From an uncultured Nocardioides sp. (GTDB lineage Bacteria > Actinomycetota > Actinomycetes > Propionibacteriales > Nocardioidaceae): DNA of 64,000 nucleotides. The notes under the pieces were generated by a model, which saw only the letters and a list, made by a program, of their open reading frames with translations, searched no databases and had not been told where the DNA came from. Position 1 is the stretch's first letter. Every line of letters begins with the position of its first letter. The position numbers were made by a program, and so were the translations under genes. This document shows positions 7,745 through 16,695 of the stretch, piece after piece. The stretch is taken from the NCBI RefSeq assembly GCF_947488515.1, contig NZ_CANKZF010000002.1, positions 342,294-406,293 of the forward strand. Reading direction: 5' to 3'.

Positions 7745-8677
7745 ATGACGCACGACCCTGTCCTCCGCCCGGTGTCGCACCCGACGTTCGCCGTCGGCGT
7801 GATCGGCGCCGGTCGTGTCGGTGCCGTCCTGGCCGCCGCCCTCCGGGCCGCCGGCCACGACATCGTCGCCGCCGCCGGCGAGTCCGACGCCTCGCGTGGT
7901 CGCATCGACGACCTGCTGCCCGGGGTCACCGTCGCCAAGCCGACCGATGTCGCGCGCGCCAGCGACCTGCTGCTGCTGACGGTCCCCGACGACATGCTGT
8001 CCAACGTCGTCACGGTGCTGAGCGCGAGCGGCGCGATCCGCGAGGGCCAGGTGGTGGTGCACACGAGCGGCCGGCACGGTCTGGCCGTGCTCGAGCCCGC
8101 CCGCGAGGTCGGCGCCCGCACCGTCGCCCTGCACCCCGCGATGACCTTCACCGGCACCGAGGTCGACCTGCCCCGGCTCGCCGGCTGCGTGTTCGGCGTG
8201 ACCGTCGCCGACGCCGACCGCGAGCTCACCGAGTCGCTCGTCGCCGACCTGGGCGGCCGCGCGATGTGGGTCCCCGAGGACCGCCGCACGCTCTACCACG
8301 CGGGTCTCGCCCACGGTGCCAACCACCTCGTCACCCTCGTCGCGGAGGCGATGGAGATTCTCTCCGCCGCCGGCGCCGAGGACCCCGCAGCCACGCTCCG
8401 CCCGCTGCTGACCGCCGCCCTCGACAATGCGCTCGAGGACGGCGACGCGGCCCTCACCGGCCCGATCGTGCGAGGCGACGTGGAGACCGTCCGCGCCCAC
8501 CTGGCCGACCTCGAGGCCACGGCCCCACAGACGCTGCCGTCCTACCTCGCCATGGCCCGCGCCACCCTGAGCCGGGCGGTGACCGACGGCCGGCTGCTGC
8601 CGATCCGTGCCACCAAGATGTTGGGCGTCCTCGACGCGGCGACCGCCCCGACGTCGTTGGACCGGCACGCTCGATGA
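7745..8677 (+). CDS. Rossmann-fold / DUF2520 protein, conserved upstream of panC
   Basis: 310 residues. The N-terminal NADP-type Rossmann loop GVIGAGRVG (18-26) is followed by a second half matching the DUF2520 region (HPAMTFTGTEVDLPRLAG, then LYHAGLAHGANHLVTL). Architecture resembles 6-phosphogluconate dehydrogenase/ketopantoate reductase enzymes. In many actinobacteria this gene immediately precedes panC (Rv3603c in M. tuberculosis), so it may supply pantoate like PanE, but this is inference. ATG 7745 has GAAGAGG at 7731-7737; the open frame extends upstream without a comparable site. Its stop overlaps the panC ATG. Confidence 0.85.
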   Translation: MTHDPVLRPVSHPTFAVGVIGAGRVGAVLAAALRAAGHDIVAAAGESDASRGRIDDLLPGVTVAKPTDVARASDLLLLTVPDDMLSNVVTVLSASGAIREGQVVVHTSGRHGLAVLEPAREVGARTVALHPAMTFTGTEVDLPRLAGCVFGVTVADADRELTESLVADLGGRAMWVPEDRRTLYHAGLAHGANHLVTLVAEAMEILSAAGAEDPAATLRPLLTAALDNALEDGDAALTGPIVRGDVETVRAHLADLEATAPQTLPSYLAMARATLSRAVTDGRLLPIRATKMLGVLDAATAPTSLDRHAR

Positions 8678-9612
8678 CCACGCCCCCCGCCCTCGCGTCG
8701 ACCCGCGAGGAGCTCGCCGGCCTGCTCGCCGGCGCCCGCAGCGCCGGCGAGAGGATCGCGTTCGTCCCCACGATGGGCGCCCTGCACGACGGCCACGCCA
8801 GCCTGGTGCGGACCGCACGGGCCGCCACCACTGGGCCCGTGGTGGTCAGCATCTTCGTCAACCCGATGCAGTTCGCCCCGACCGAGGACCTCGACCGCTA
8901 TCCGCGCACCCTCGACGCCGACCTCGCGGTCTGCGCCCGCGAGGGGGTGGACGTCGTCTTCGCCCCCAGCGTGGAGGAGATGTATCCCGGCGGATTCAGC
9001 CACGAGTCCGTCCACGACGGCGTCACCGTGGCACCCGGCGCGCTGGCGACGATCCTCGACGGGGCGTCGCGGCCCGGGCACTTCGACGGCGTGCTGACCG
9101 TCGTCGCCAAGCTGTTCGGCCTGGTCCGCCCCGACGTCGCGGTCTTCGGGCAGAAGGACTACCAGCAGCTCGTCCTCATCCGCCGGATGGTCCGCGACCT
9201 GTGCCTGGGCATCGAGGTCGTCGGCGCCGAGACGGTCCGCGAGCCCGACGGCCTGGCCCTGTCCAGCCGCAACCGCTACCTCGACGACGACCAGCGGGCG
9301 GCCGCGCTGGCCCTCAGCCGGGCGCTGCGCGCCGCGCAGGAGCGGGCGGCGTACGGCGTCCCTGCGGCGCGCTGGGCCGCGATGTCGGTCCTCAAGGCCG
9401 AGGCCGGTCTGGAGCTCGACTACCTCGCGCTCACCTCGACCGACCTCGGTGAGCCACCCGAGACCGGCGAGGGCCGGATCCTCGTTGCTGCGCGCGTCGG
9501 CACCACGCGGCTGATCGACAACCTGCCCCTCACGTTCGACCGCGTCGTCCCCGATGCGGCCCTGGCGGGGACCGCGTCCGCGGCCTCGACCACCTCTGGA
9601 AGGAACAGCTGA
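8674..9612 (+). CDS. panC: Pantothenate synthetase
   Basis: 312 residues, typical length. It joins pantoate and beta-alanine with ATP to give pantothenate. The nucleotide-binding HIGH-like segment [11 protein letters not shown] is at 31-41, the pantoate-binding [10 protein letters not shown] follows, then FGQKDYQQL and the KMSKS-like loop [10 protein letters not shown] near residue 190-199. ATG 8674 overlaps the upstream stop (ATGA) and the stop overlaps panD (TGATG), so expression of the three genes is coupled. The C-terminal 30 residues are a low-complexity Ala/Thr/Ser tail. Confidence 0.95.
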   Translation: MTTPPALASTREELAGLLAGARSAGERIAFVPTMGALHDGHASLVRTARAATTGPVVVSIFVNPMQFAPTEDLDRYPRTLDADLAVCAREGVDVVFAPSVEEMYPGGFSHESVHDGVTVAPGALATILDGASRPGHFDGVLTVVAKLFGLVRPDVAVFGQKDYQQLVLIRRMVRDLCLGIEVVGAETVREPDGLALSSRNRYLDDDQRAAALALSRALRAAQERAAYGVPAARWAAMSVLKAEAGLELDYLALTSTDLGEPPETGEGRILVAARVGTTRLIDNLPLTFDRVVPDAALAGTASAASTTSGRNS

Positions 9613-10028
9613 TGCTGCGCACGATGATGAAGTCCAAGATCCACCGGGCCACCGTGACCCAGGCCGACCTGCACTACGTCGGGTCGGTCACCGTCGACGA
9701 GGACCTGCTCGACGCCGCCGACCTGCTGGCGGGCGAGCTCGTCCACATCGTCGACGTCACCAACGGCGCCCGGCTCGAGACGTACACGATCGCCGGCGAG
9801 CGCGGCTCGGGCGTCATCGGCATCAACGGTGCCGCCGCCCGGCTGGTGCACCCCGGCGACACGGTCATCCTCATCGGCTACGGCCAGATGGACACCGCCG
9901 AGGCCAAGCAGCTCGAGCCGCACGTCGTCTTCGTCGACGCCGACAACAAGATCATGGGCACCGGCTTCGACCCCGCCGACACCTTCGGCGACGAGACCTT
10001 GTCCCGCGGCGACCTCGTCGCTCGATAG
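9612..10028 (+). CDS. panD: Aspartate 1-decarboxylase (proenzyme)
   Basis: 138 residues. It decarboxylates aspartate to beta-alanine, the partner substrate of PanC. The self-cleavage site Gly24-Ser25 is present in [10 protein letters not shown], with Ser25 becoming the pyruvoyl cofactor, and Lys9, Tyr22, Arg54 and Tyr58 positions match the family. The segment [14 protein letters not shown] is the conserved core of the alpha chain. It overlaps panC by one base. Its TAG stop forms the first half of the -10 box of nadB. Confidence 0.95.
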   Translation: MLRTMMKSKIHRATVTQADLHYVGSVTVDEDLLDAADLLAGELVHIVDVTNGARLETYTIAGERGSGVIGINGAAARLVHPGDTVILIGYGQMDTAEAKQLEPHVVFVDADNKIMGTGFDPADTFGDETLSRGDLVAR

Positions 10029-10031
10029 CCT
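10026..10031 (+). promoter_or_regulatory. -10 element (TAGCCT) for nadB, overlapping the panD stop
   Basis: TAGCCT includes the panD stop codon TAG (10026-10028) and lies 6 bases before the nadB ATG, the leaderless spacing seen at many other genes in this window. nadB may therefore be transcribed separately from panCD as well as by read-through. Confidence 0.45.
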
Positions 10032-10037
10032 GCGCGG

Positions 10038-11711
10038 ATGACCTCCCACCGGCCGGTCCCGGGCCGTCTCCGTGCCCCGGCGCCCGGCTGGACCACCCGC
10101 GCCGACGTCGTCGTGGTGGGCTCCGGCATCGCCGGGCTCACCGCCGCGCTGCGCATCCACGCCGCGAACCCGTCGCTGCGGCTGCTCGTCGTCACCAAGG
10201 ACGTCCTCGCCGCCGGGTCGACGCAGTGGGCCCAGGGCGGGATCGCCGCCGCGCTCGGACCGGGCGACACCCCCGAGCAGCACGAGCACGACACCCTCGT
10301 CGCGGGCGCGGGGGCCTGCGACGTGGAGGCCGTACGCGTCCTGGTGACGGAGGGCCCCGAGGCGGTGCGCGAGCTGATCGCCCTCGGCACGCAGTTCGAC
10401 CTCCACCCCGACGGCGAGCTGTCGCTGACGCGCGAGGGCGGCCACCACCGTGACCGCATCGCCCACGCCGGCGGCGACGCCACGGGCGCGGAGATCCAGC
10501 GCGCGTTGATCGCCGCCGTCGAGCGGGCGCCGGAGATCGAGGTCGTCCAGCACGCGCTGGCCGTCGACCTGCTCCGCGCCGCCGACGGGGGCGTGGCGGG
10601 CCTGACGCTGCACGTCCTCGGCGAGGGCCAGCGTGACGGGGTGGGTGCCGTGCTCTGCCGGGCGGTCGTCCTCGCCTCGGGTGGCCTCGGCCAGGTCTTC
10701 AGCCAGTCGACCAACCCCAGCGTGTCCACCGGCGACGGGATGGCCGTCGCGATGCGGGCCGGCGCCCGGCTCCGCGACCTCGAGTTCGTCCAGTTCCACC
10801 CCACCGTCATGTGGCTCGGCCCCGACTCCCAGGGCCAGCAGCCGCTGATCTCCGAGGCGGTGCGCGGCGAGGGCGCCTTCCTCGTCGACTTCGACGGCAA
10901 CCGCTTCATGCAGGGCGAGCACCCGCTCGCCGACCTCGCGCCCCGCGACGTGGTCGCGAAGGCGATCACCCGCCGGATGATCGAGACCGGCCACCCGCAC
11001 ATGTGGCTCGACGCCCGTCACCTCGGCGCCGCGTTCTGGGAACGTCGCTTCCCGACCATCCTGCGCGTCTGCCGCGAGCACGGCGTCGACCCGGTGACCG
11101 AGCTCGTCCCGGTCGCGCCCGCCCAGCACTACGAGTCCGGAGGGGTGGCGACCGACCTGTGGGGGCGTACGACGGTCCCGGGCCTCTACGCCACCGGCGA
11201 GGTCGCCTGCTCCGGTGTCCACGGCGCCAACCGGCTGGCGTCCAACTCGCTGCTCGAGGGGCTGGTGTTCTCCCGCCGCATCGCCGACGTGCTGCCCGGC
11301 GAGCTGCGCGACTGGGCCGACCCCGTCGCCGACGTGCGCCCCGAGGGCCTCGTCTCGGGTGAGCGCCGTCGGTCGATGCAGGAGACGATGACGACCCGCG
11401 TCGGGGTGCTGCGCAACGCGGCCGGCCTCGCCGAGGCGCTGGCGTTCCTCGGATCGCTCGACCACGGTGCGGCCGAGGTCGGGCCCGATGCCTGGGAGAC
11501 CACCAACCTGCTGACCGTCAGCACCGCCCTCGCCGAGGCGGCGGCGCTGCGCACCGAGACCCGCGGCTCCCACTGGCGTGAGGACCACCCCGACCGCGAC
11601 GACACGAGGGCCGGCCACGTCGACTCGTGGCTCGACGCCGACGGCGGCGTCGCCGTCGAGTGGACGTACGCCCCCTCCACCGATCCGTCGACCGCCGAGG
11701 TGCTCACATGA
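10038..11711 (+). CDS. nadB: L-aspartate oxidase
   Basis: 557-residue flavoenzyme that oxidises aspartate to iminoaspartate, the first step of de novo NAD synthesis. The FAD loop VVVGSGIAGLTAAL is at 25-38, the conserved STQWAQGGIAA follows at about 59-69, and EGGHHRDRIAHAGGDATG carries the substrate-binding region. The EGLVFS segment and C-terminal helical domain are complete. nadA (quinolinate synthase), its usual partner, is not in this window although nadC follows directly. No ribosome site is needed if transcription starts at the ATG. Confidence 0.94.
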   Translation: MTSHRPVPGRLRAPAPGWTTRADVVVVGSGIAGLTAALRIHAANPSLRLLVVTKDVLAAGSTQWAQGGIAAALGPGDTPEQHEHDTLVAGAGACDVEAVRVLVTEGPEAVRELIALGTQFDLHPDGELSLTREGGHHRDRIAHAGGDATGAEIQRALIAAVERAPEIEVVQHALAVDLLRAADGGVAGLTLHVLGEGQRDGVGAVLCRAVVLASGGLGQVFSQSTNPSVSTGDGMAVAMRAGARLRDLEFVQFHPTVMWLGPDSQGQQPLISEAVRGEGAFLVDFDGNRFMQGEHPLADLAPRDVVAKAITRRMIETGHPHMWLDARHLGAAFWERRFPTILRVCREHGVDPVTELVPVAPAQHYESGGVATDLWGRTTVPGLYATGEVACSGVHGANRLASNSLLEGLVFSRRIADVLPGELRDWADPVADVRPEGLVSGERRRSMQETMTTRVGVLRNAAGLAEALAFLGSLDHGAAEVGPDAWETTNLLTVSTALAEAAALRTETRGSHWREDHPDRDDTRAGHVDSWLDADGGVAVEWTYAPSTDPSTAEVLT

Positions 11712-11776
11712 GCACCCCACGCCCTTCTTCTCCCCCGCTCCGCTCCTCCGAACAAGACCTCAGGGACCCCGCATGA
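11708..11776 (+). CDS. 22-residue mini-ORF bridging nadB and nadC
   Basis: ATG 11708 overlaps the nadB stop (ATGA) and its own TGA overlaps the nadC start (ATGA), so a 22-codon frame exactly spans the gap between the two genes. The peptide (MSTPRPSSPPLRSSEQDLRDPA) is Pro/Ser-rich with no known motif. Its likely value is as a translational bridge that carries ribosomes from nadB to nadC; it could also be chance in GC-rich DNA. Confidence 0.3.
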   Translation: MSTPRPSSPPLRSSEQDLRDPA

Positions 11777-12675
11777 CCAGCCTGCGCGACGTGCCTGACG
11801 AGGTCGTCGACGACCTCACCGCAGCGGGGCTCGACCCCGACCACGTCTGGGACGTCGTGTCGCGTGCGCTCATGGAGGACCTCCCCGAGCGACCGCACGA
11901 GGACCCCACCAGCGAGTCGACCATCCCGGCCGGTGCCCGCGCCGAGGCCGTCCTCGCCGCGCGCGAGCCGGGCGTCGTCGCCGGCCTCGGCGTCGCTTCG
12001 GTCGCCTTCTTCATGGTGGGCGCCGACGCGACCCTCACCGACCGCCTGCCCGACGGGACGCGTGTCGAGAAGGGCGACGTCGTGATGCGGGTCGAGGGGC
12101 TGACCCAGCGGATGCTCGTCGCCGAGCGCACCGCCCTCAACCTCGCGTGCCACCTCTCGGGCATCGCGACGGCCACCTCCCACTGGGTCGACGCGCTGGA
12201 CGGATCCCCGACGCGGGTGCTCGACACCCGCAAGACGCTGCCCGGCCTGCGCGCACTGCAGAAGTACGCCGTGCGCTGCGGCGGCGGGGTCAACCACCGC
12301 TCCAGCCTCCAGGACATGGCGATGGTCAAGGACAACCACGTCATCGCCGCCGGGGGAGTGCTCCCCGCGCTCGAGGCCATCCGGCACCGACACCCGGGGC
12401 TGCCCGTCGAGGTCGAGGTGACGACGCTCGACCAGCTCGACGACCTGCTCGCCCTGCCCGAGCCGCCGGAGCGGATCCTGCTCGACAACATGAGCGACGA
12501 CCTGATGGCGGACGCCGTACGTCGTACGGGCGGGCGGGTGCCGCTCGAGGCCAGCGGTGGGATCACGATCGAGCGGGCCGCGCGCATCGGCGCCACGGGC
12601 GTCGACTTCGTCTCGGTCGGGGCGCTCACCCACTCGGTGGTCGTGTTCGACATCGGCATGGACCTCGTGGAATGA
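11773..12675 (+). CDS. nadC: Nicotinate-nucleotide pyrophosphorylase (quinolinate phosphoribosyltransferase)
   Basis: 300 residues. It converts quinolinate and PRPP to nicotinate mononucleotide. The family core is clear: ERTALNLACHLSGIAT, then DTRKTLPGLRALQKYAVRCGG in two conserved pieces around residues 152-172, NHR, MVKDNH and the final glycine-rich phosphate loop LEASGGIT plus VSVGALTHS. ATG 11773 has AGGGA at 11762-11766 and overlaps the mini-ORF stop. The product feeds NAD synthesis with NadB. Confidence 0.95.
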   Translation: MTSLRDVPDEVVDDLTAAGLDPDHVWDVVSRALMEDLPERPHEDPTSESTIPAGARAEAVLAAREPGVVAGLGVASVAFFMVGADATLTDRLPDGTRVEKGDVVMRVEGLTQRMLVAERTALNLACHLSGIATATSHWVDALDGSPTRVLDTRKTLPGLRALQKYAVRCGGGVNHRSSLQDMAMVKDNHVIAAGGVLPALEAIRHRHPGLPVEVEVTTLDQLDDLLALPEPPERILLDNMSDDLMADAVRRTGGRVPLEASGGITIERAARIGATGVDFVSVGALTHSVVVFDIGMDLVE

Positions 12676-12690
12676 GGGTGGAATGAGGGT
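12669..12690 (+). repeat. 11-bp tandem duplication across the nadC stop
   Basis: GGAATGAGGGT occurs twice head-to-tail (12669-12679 and 12680-12690). The first copy holds the nadC stop TGA, the second provides a purine-rich stretch just before coaX that can act as its ribosome site. Confidence 0.8.
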
Positions 12691-12696
12691 GCTGCC

Positions 12697-13467
12697 ATGA
12701 CGCTGCTCGCCGCCGACATCGGCAACAGCCACACCTTCATCGGCCTGCTCGACGGCGAGGAGGTCACCGCCCACTGGCGGGTCAACACCGACGAGCGCCG
12801 CACCGCCGACGAGTGGTCGGTCCTGCTCCGCGGGCTGCTCGACGAGCGGCTCGGCGACGTCGACGGGATCGCCGTGTGCGCCACCGTCCCGGCGGTGCTG
12901 CACGAGTGGCGCGAGATGCTCGAGCGCCACTTCCGCGACGTCAGGGCGATCGTCGTCGAGCCCGGCGTGCGCACCGGCATCCCGGTGCTGATGGACAACC
13001 CGCGCGAGGTCGGCACCGACCGGATCGTGAACTCCCTGGCAGCGGCCGAGCTCTACGGCGGCCCCGCCATCGTCGTCGACTTCGGCACCGCGACGACGTT
13101 CGACGTCGTCAACGGCAAGGGGCAGTACGTCGGTGGCGCGATCTCGCCCGGCATCGAGACGTCCCTCGAGGCGCTCGGTCGTCGCGGTGCCCAGCTGCGC
13201 AAGATCGAGCTCGCGCGCCCGCGGTCGGTGATCGCCAAGAACACGGTCGAGGCGCTCCAGAGCGGCATGGTCTTCGGCGTCGCGGCGCAGGTGGAGGGGC
13301 TGGTGGCGCGCATGATCGCCGAGCTCGGAGCTCCGGCCGACGACGTCACCGTCATTTCGACGGGCCACTTGGCCACGCTTCTCGTCGACGATTGCGCGTG
13401 TTTCACCGAGCATTCCCCGTGGCTCACGCTGCAGGGGCTCCGGCTCGTATTCGAGCGCAATTCCTGA
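12697..13467 (+). CDS. coaX: Type III pantothenate kinase
   Basis: 256 residues, normal length for CoaX. It phosphorylates pantothenate, the first committed step to CoA. The ASKHA-fold phosphate loop DIGNSHTFIGLL is at 7-18, the second phosphate loop DFGTATTFDVV near 128-138, GTDRIVN near 108, and GGAISPGIETS near 144. Type III enzymes need a monovalent cation and are not inhibited by CoA. Its placement after panC-panD matches M. tuberculosis Rv3600c. The 3' end has more relaxed codon use and lower GC, blending into the AT-richer gap before lsr2. Confidence 0.94.
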   Translation: MTLLAADIGNSHTFIGLLDGEEVTAHWRVNTDERRTADEWSVLLRGLLDERLGDVDGIAVCATVPAVLHEWREMLERHFRDVRAIVVEPGVRTGIPVLMDNPREVGTDRIVNSLAAAELYGGPAIVVDFGTATTFDVVNGKGQYVGGAISPGIETSLEALGRRGAQLRKIELARPRSVIAKNTVEALQSGMVFGVAAQVEGLVARMIAELGAPADDVTVISTGHLATLLVDDCACFTEHSPWLTLQGLRLVFERNS

Positions 13468-13475
13468 ATTGAATT

Positions 13476-13499
13476 GTCAGGGCATTCCTGACTCCTTTT
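13476..13499 (+). terminator. Intrinsic terminator after coaX
   Basis: GTCAGG (13476-13481) pairs with CCTGAC (13487-13492) across a 5-base loop, followed by TCCTTTT. It starts 9 bases after the coaX stop. The stem is short, but it is the only hairpin-plus-T-run seen in this part of the window. Confidence 0.55.
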
Positions 13500-13574
13500 G
13501 TGCGCATCAACGAGTGGTGCCACACTGCATTCGACGTGTTTGGACCAGAGCGCGCGAAAAGCAAAGGAATGCAC

Positions 13575-13904
13575 ATGGCACAGAAGGTCAACATCGTTCT
13601 TGTCGACGACCTCGACGGCACCGAGGCCACCGAGACCGTGTCATTCGGCCTCGACGGCACCACCTACGAGATCGACCTCAACGACGCCAACGCCGCCTCC
13701 CTCCGCGAGGCGCTGAGCGGCTACGTCGGCCACGCCCGCAAGGTCACCGGTGGTGGCCGCCGCACCCGCCGCTCGTCCGGCGGCTCCGCCTCGTCCTCCA
13801 ACACCAAGGACGTGCGCGAGTGGGCCAAGTCCCAGGGCATGGAGGTCTCCGAGCGCGGCCGCATCTCCGCCGACGTCCAGCAGGCCTACGACGCCGCCCA
13901 CTGA
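13575..13904 (+). CDS. lsr2: Lsr2 nucleoid-associated protein (xenogeneic silencer)
   Basis: 109 residues. Lsr2 binds the minor groove of AT-rich DNA, bridges it, and silences foreign genes in actinobacteria. The N-terminal dimerisation domain (MAQKVNIVLVDDLDG) and C-terminal DNA-binding domain with the AT-hook-like RGR at 94-96 (SERGRISADV) are present, joined by a basic Ser/Gly linker. ATG 13575 is chosen because AAAGGA lies at 13563-13568; an upstream in-frame ATG at 13500 would add a non-homologous leader. The leader is AT-richer than its surroundings, so Lsr2 could bind its own promoter, as in other actinobacteria (inference). Confidence 0.94.
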   Translation: MAQKVNIVLVDDLDGTEATETVSFGLDGTTYEIDLNDANAASLREALSGYVGHARKVTGGGRRTRRSSGGSASSSNTKDVREWAKSQGMEVSERGRISADVQQAYDAAH

Positions 13905-13927
13905 CGTACGCCGTCCCGTTCGACGCC

Positions 13928-13962
13928 GACGAGCCCGTTCGCTGATAGCGGACGGGCTCGTC
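13928..13962 (+). terminator. Strong hairpin after lsr2
   Basis: A 15-pair stem (13928-13942 with 13948-13962, one G-T pair) closes a 5-base loop TGATA. It begins 24 bases after the lsr2 stop. No T-run follows. The top of the stem coincides with a ClgR-type operator, so this element probably ends lsr2 mRNA and controls clpC. Confidence 0.65.
13937..13953 (+). promoter_or_regulatory. Putative ClgR operator upstream of clpC
   Basis: GTTCGC-TGATA-GCGGAC matches the actinobacterial ClgR-binding pattern (CGC, YNANR, GCG core with flanking GTT/AAC-like bases). ClgR activates clpC and clpP genes in Corynebacterium, Streptomyces and Mycobacterium. The site is centred about 47 bases upstream of the transcription start predicted from the -10 box, a usual activator position. 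Confidence 0.6.
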
Positions 13963-13979
13963 TGTGCCCCGGGAACACG

Positions 13980-13985
13980 TAGGCT
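13980..13985 (+). promoter_or_regulatory. -10 element (TAGGCT) for clpC
   Basis: TAGGCT lies 35 bases downstream of the ClgR-like site. A start near 13992 would leave a leader of about 74 bases with GAGGAG just before the ATG at 14066. No convincing -35 is present, which fits an activator-dependent promoter. Confidence 0.45.
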
Positions 13986-14065
13986 GATGTCGGGCGTTGA
14001 GCCCAGTGTTCGTGCTCCCGTCCCGGCGGGGGGCCAGCGGACCACGCAGACGTAGAGGAGCGCAC

Positions 14066-16642
14066 ATGTTCGAGCGGTTCACCGACCGAGCCCGGCGAGT
14101 TGTCGTGCTGGCCCAGGAAGAGGCCCGCATGCTCTCCCACAACTACATCGGGACCGAGCACATCCTGCTCGGCCTCATCCACGAGGGCGAGGGCGTCGCA
14201 GCCAAGGCCCTCGAGTCCCTCGACATCTCCCTGGAGGCCGTGCGCGCCCAGGTCGAGGAGATCATCGGGCAGGGCCAGCAGGCCCCGTCCGGCCACATCC
14301 CGTTCACGCCGCGCGCCAAGAAGGTGCTCGAGCTCTCGCTCCGCGAGGCGCTCCAGCTCGGCCACTCCTACATCGGCACCGAGCACATCCTGCTCGGCCT
14401 GATCCGGGAGGGCGAGGGCGTCGCGGCCCAGGTCCTGCAGAAGCTCGGCGCCGACCTCAACCGGGTCCGCCAGCAGGTCATCCAGCTGCTCAGCGGGTTC
14501 CAGGGCAAGGAGTCGTCGACCGCCGGCGCCCAGACCTCCGGTTCCGGCGGCGAGACCCCGTCGAGCTCGCTGGTCCTCGACCAGTTCGGCCAGAACCTCA
14601 CCCAGGCCGCACGCGAGGGCAAGCTCGACCCGGTCATCGGGCGCGAGCAGGAGATCGAGCGCGTGATGCAGATCCTGTCGCGCCGCACGAAGAACAACCC
14701 CGTCCTCATCGGTGAGCCCGGCGTCGGCAAGACGACGATCGTCGCCGGCCTCGCCCAGGACATCGTCAAGGGCAACGTGCCGGAGACGCTGAAGGACAAG
14801 CAGATCTACACGCTCGACCTCGGCGCCCTCGTCGCCGGCTCGCGCTACCGCGGTGACTTCGAGGAGCGCCTCAAGAAGGTGCTCAAGGAGATCCGCACCC
14901 GCGGCGACATCGTGCTGTTCATCGACGAGATCCACACCCTCGTCGGCGCCGGCGCGGCCGAGGGCGCGATCGACGCCGCCAGCATCCTCAAGCCGATGCT
15001 GGCCCGCGGCGAGCTGCAGACCATCGGTGCCACCACGCTCGACGAGTACCGCAAGTACCTCGAGAAGGACGCCGCGCTCGAGCGCCGCTTCCAGCCGATC
15101 CAGGTGCAGGAGCCCTCGATCGCGCACACCATCGAGATGCTCAAGGGCCTCCGCGACCGCTACGAGGCGCACCACCGCGTGACCATCACCGACGAGGCCC
15201 TGGTCTCGGCGGCGACGCTGGCCGACCGCTACATCTCCGACCGGTTCCTGCCGGACAAGGCGATCGACCTCATCGACGAGGCCGGTTCGCGACTGCGCAT
15301 CCGCCGGATGACCGCGCCGCCGGACCTGCGCGAGTACGACGAGAAGATCGGCGACGTGCGCCAGCGCAAGGAGGCGGCGATCGACGGGCAGGACTTCGAG
15401 GCCGCGGCCCGACTGCGCGACGAGGAGAAGCAGCTCTCCGCCCGCCGCGCCGAGCGCGAGAAGCAGTGGCGCGCGGGTGACCTCGACGAGATCGCCGAGG
15501 TCGACGAGGAGCTGATCGCCGAGGTCCTGGCCGTGGCCACGGGCATCCCGATCGTCAAGCTCTCCGAGGAGGAGTCCACCCGGCTGCTCAAGATGGAGGA
15601 CGAGCTCCACAGGCGGGTCATCGGTCAGGAGGAGGCCGTCAAGGCACTCTCCCGTGCGATCCGTCGTACGCGCGCCGGGCTCAAGGACCCCAAGCGCCCC
15701 GGCGGCTCGTTCATCTTCGCCGGCCCCTCGGGTGTCGGCAAGACGTGGCTGTCCAAGACGCTCGCGGAGTTCCTCTTCGGTGACGAGGACGCGCTCATCC
15801 AGCTCGACATGAGCGAGTTCTCCGAGAAGCACACGGTGTCGCGACTGTTCGGTTCGCCTCCCGGCTACGTCGGTTACGAAGAGGGTGGCCAGCTCACCGA
15901 GAAGGTGCGCCGCAAGCCGTTCTCGGTCGTGCTCTTCGACGAGGTCGAAAAGGCCCACCCCGACATCTTCAACAGCCTGTTGCAGATTCTCGAGGAAGGT
16001 CGCCTGACGGATTCCCAGGGTCGTGTCGTCGACTTCAAGAACACCGTCATCATCATGACCACCAACCTGGGTTCGCGAGACATCGCCAAGAGCGTCAACC
16101 TGGGCTTCGGTGCGGTCGGCGCGGACGCTGCCGGCTCCTACGAGCGGATGAAGAGCAAGGTGTCGGAGGAGCTCAAGCAGCACTTCCGCCCCGAGTTCCT
16201 CAACCGTGTCGACGAGATCGTGGTCTTCCCGCCGCTGTCGCAGGAGCAGATCGTGGCGATGGTCGACAACATGATCGCGGCCGTCGAGCTGCGCATGAAG
16301 GACCGCGACATGTCGCTCGAGCTCACCCAGCCCGCCAAGGCGCTGCTCGCCGAGCGGGGCTTCGACCCCGTGCTCGGTGCCCGTCCGCTGCGCCGCACGG
16401 TGCAGCGCGAGATCGAGGACGTGCTCGCCGAGAAGATGCTCTTCGGTGAGGTCGGCCCCGGCCAGATCGTGCTGGTCGACGTCGAGGGAGAGGGCCCCCA
16501 GGCGAAGTTCACCTTCAGGGGCCAGAAGAACTCCACGGTGCCCGACATGCCTCCGCTGGAGACGGTCGACGCCGAGGGCACCCCGGTCGTCGGTCCGGAC
16601 GACACCGAGGGTCCCACCGACGTGCCGAAGTCCGAGGGCTGA
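14066..16642 (+). CDS. clpC: ATP-dependent Clp protease ATPase subunit ClpC
   Basis: 858-residue AAA+ unfoldase that feeds proteins to ClpP in the cytoplasm. It has the duplicated Clp N domain (two copies of the [12 protein letters not shown] repeat within the first 140 residues), AAA1 with Walker [10 protein letters not shown] near 216-224 and Walker B VLFIDE, a UVR-type middle segment ([13 protein letters not shown]), and AAA2 with GPSGVGKTW near 553. The C-terminal tail ([16 protein letters not shown]) is acidic. ATG 14066 follows GAGGAG at 14056-14061; the upstream in-frame ATG at 13997 adds an unrelated basic leader. It is preceded by a probable ClgR operator. Confidence 0.96.
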   Translation: MFERFTDRARRVVVLAQEEARMLSHNYIGTEHILLGLIHEGEGVAAKALESLDISLEAVRAQVEEIIGQGQQAPSGHIPFTPRAKKVLELSLREALQLGHSYIGTEHILLGLIREGEGVAAQVLQKLGADLNRVRQQVIQLLSGFQGKESSTAGAQTSGSGGETPSSSLVLDQFGQNLTQAAREGKLDPVIGREQEIERVMQILSRRTKNNPVLIGEPGVGKTTIVAGLAQDIVKGNVPETLKDKQIYTLDLGALVAGSRYRGDFEERLKKVLKEIRTRGDIVLFIDEIHTLVGAGAAEGAIDAASILKPMLARGELQTIGATTLDEYRKYLEKDAALERRFQPIQVQEPSIAHTIEMLKGLRDRYEAHHRVTITDEALVSAATLADRYISDRFLPDKAIDLIDEAGSRLRIRRMTAPPDLREYDEKIGDVRQRKEAAIDGQDFEAAARLRDEEKQLSARRAEREKQWRAGDLDEIAEVDEELIAEVLAVATGIPIVKLSEEESTRLLKMEDELHRRVIGQEEAVKALSRAIRRTRAGLKDPKRPGGSFIFAGPSGVGKTWLSKTLAEFLFGDEDALIQLDMSEFSEKHTVSRLFGSPPGYVGYEEGGQLTEKVRRKPFSVVLFDEVEKAHPDIFNSLLQILEEGRLTDSQGRVVDFKNTVIIMTTNLGSRDIAKSVNLGFGAVGADAAGSYERMKSKVSEELKQHFRPEFLNRVDEIVVFPPLSQEQIVAMVDNMIAAVELRMKDRDMSLELTQPAKALLAERGFDPVLGARPLRRTVQREIEDVLAEKMLFGEVGPGQIVLVDVEGEGPQAKFTFRGQKNSTVPDMPPLETVDAEGTPVVGPDDTEGPTDVPKSEG

Positions 16643-16663
16643 CGGTCCGAGACGTCACTCAGG

Positions 16664-16695
16664 TCACCCCGGGAGCGCCCAGCGCCCCGGGGTGA
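16664..16695. terminator. Bidirectional terminator between clpC and mutY
   Basis: TCACCCCGGG (16664-16673) pairs perfectly with CCCGGGGTGA (16686-16695) over a 12-base loop. It lies 21 bases after the clpC stop and overlaps the last codons and stop of mutY on the opposite strand, so it can serve both convergent transcripts. Confidence 0.65.

Noticed and set aside
13886..16183. 765-codon open frame antisense to clpC, and similar long antisense frames across the window
   Set aside because: Translations are Leu/Glu/Val-rich shadows of GC-rich coding DNA with no domain, while the opposite frame encodes a complete known protein.
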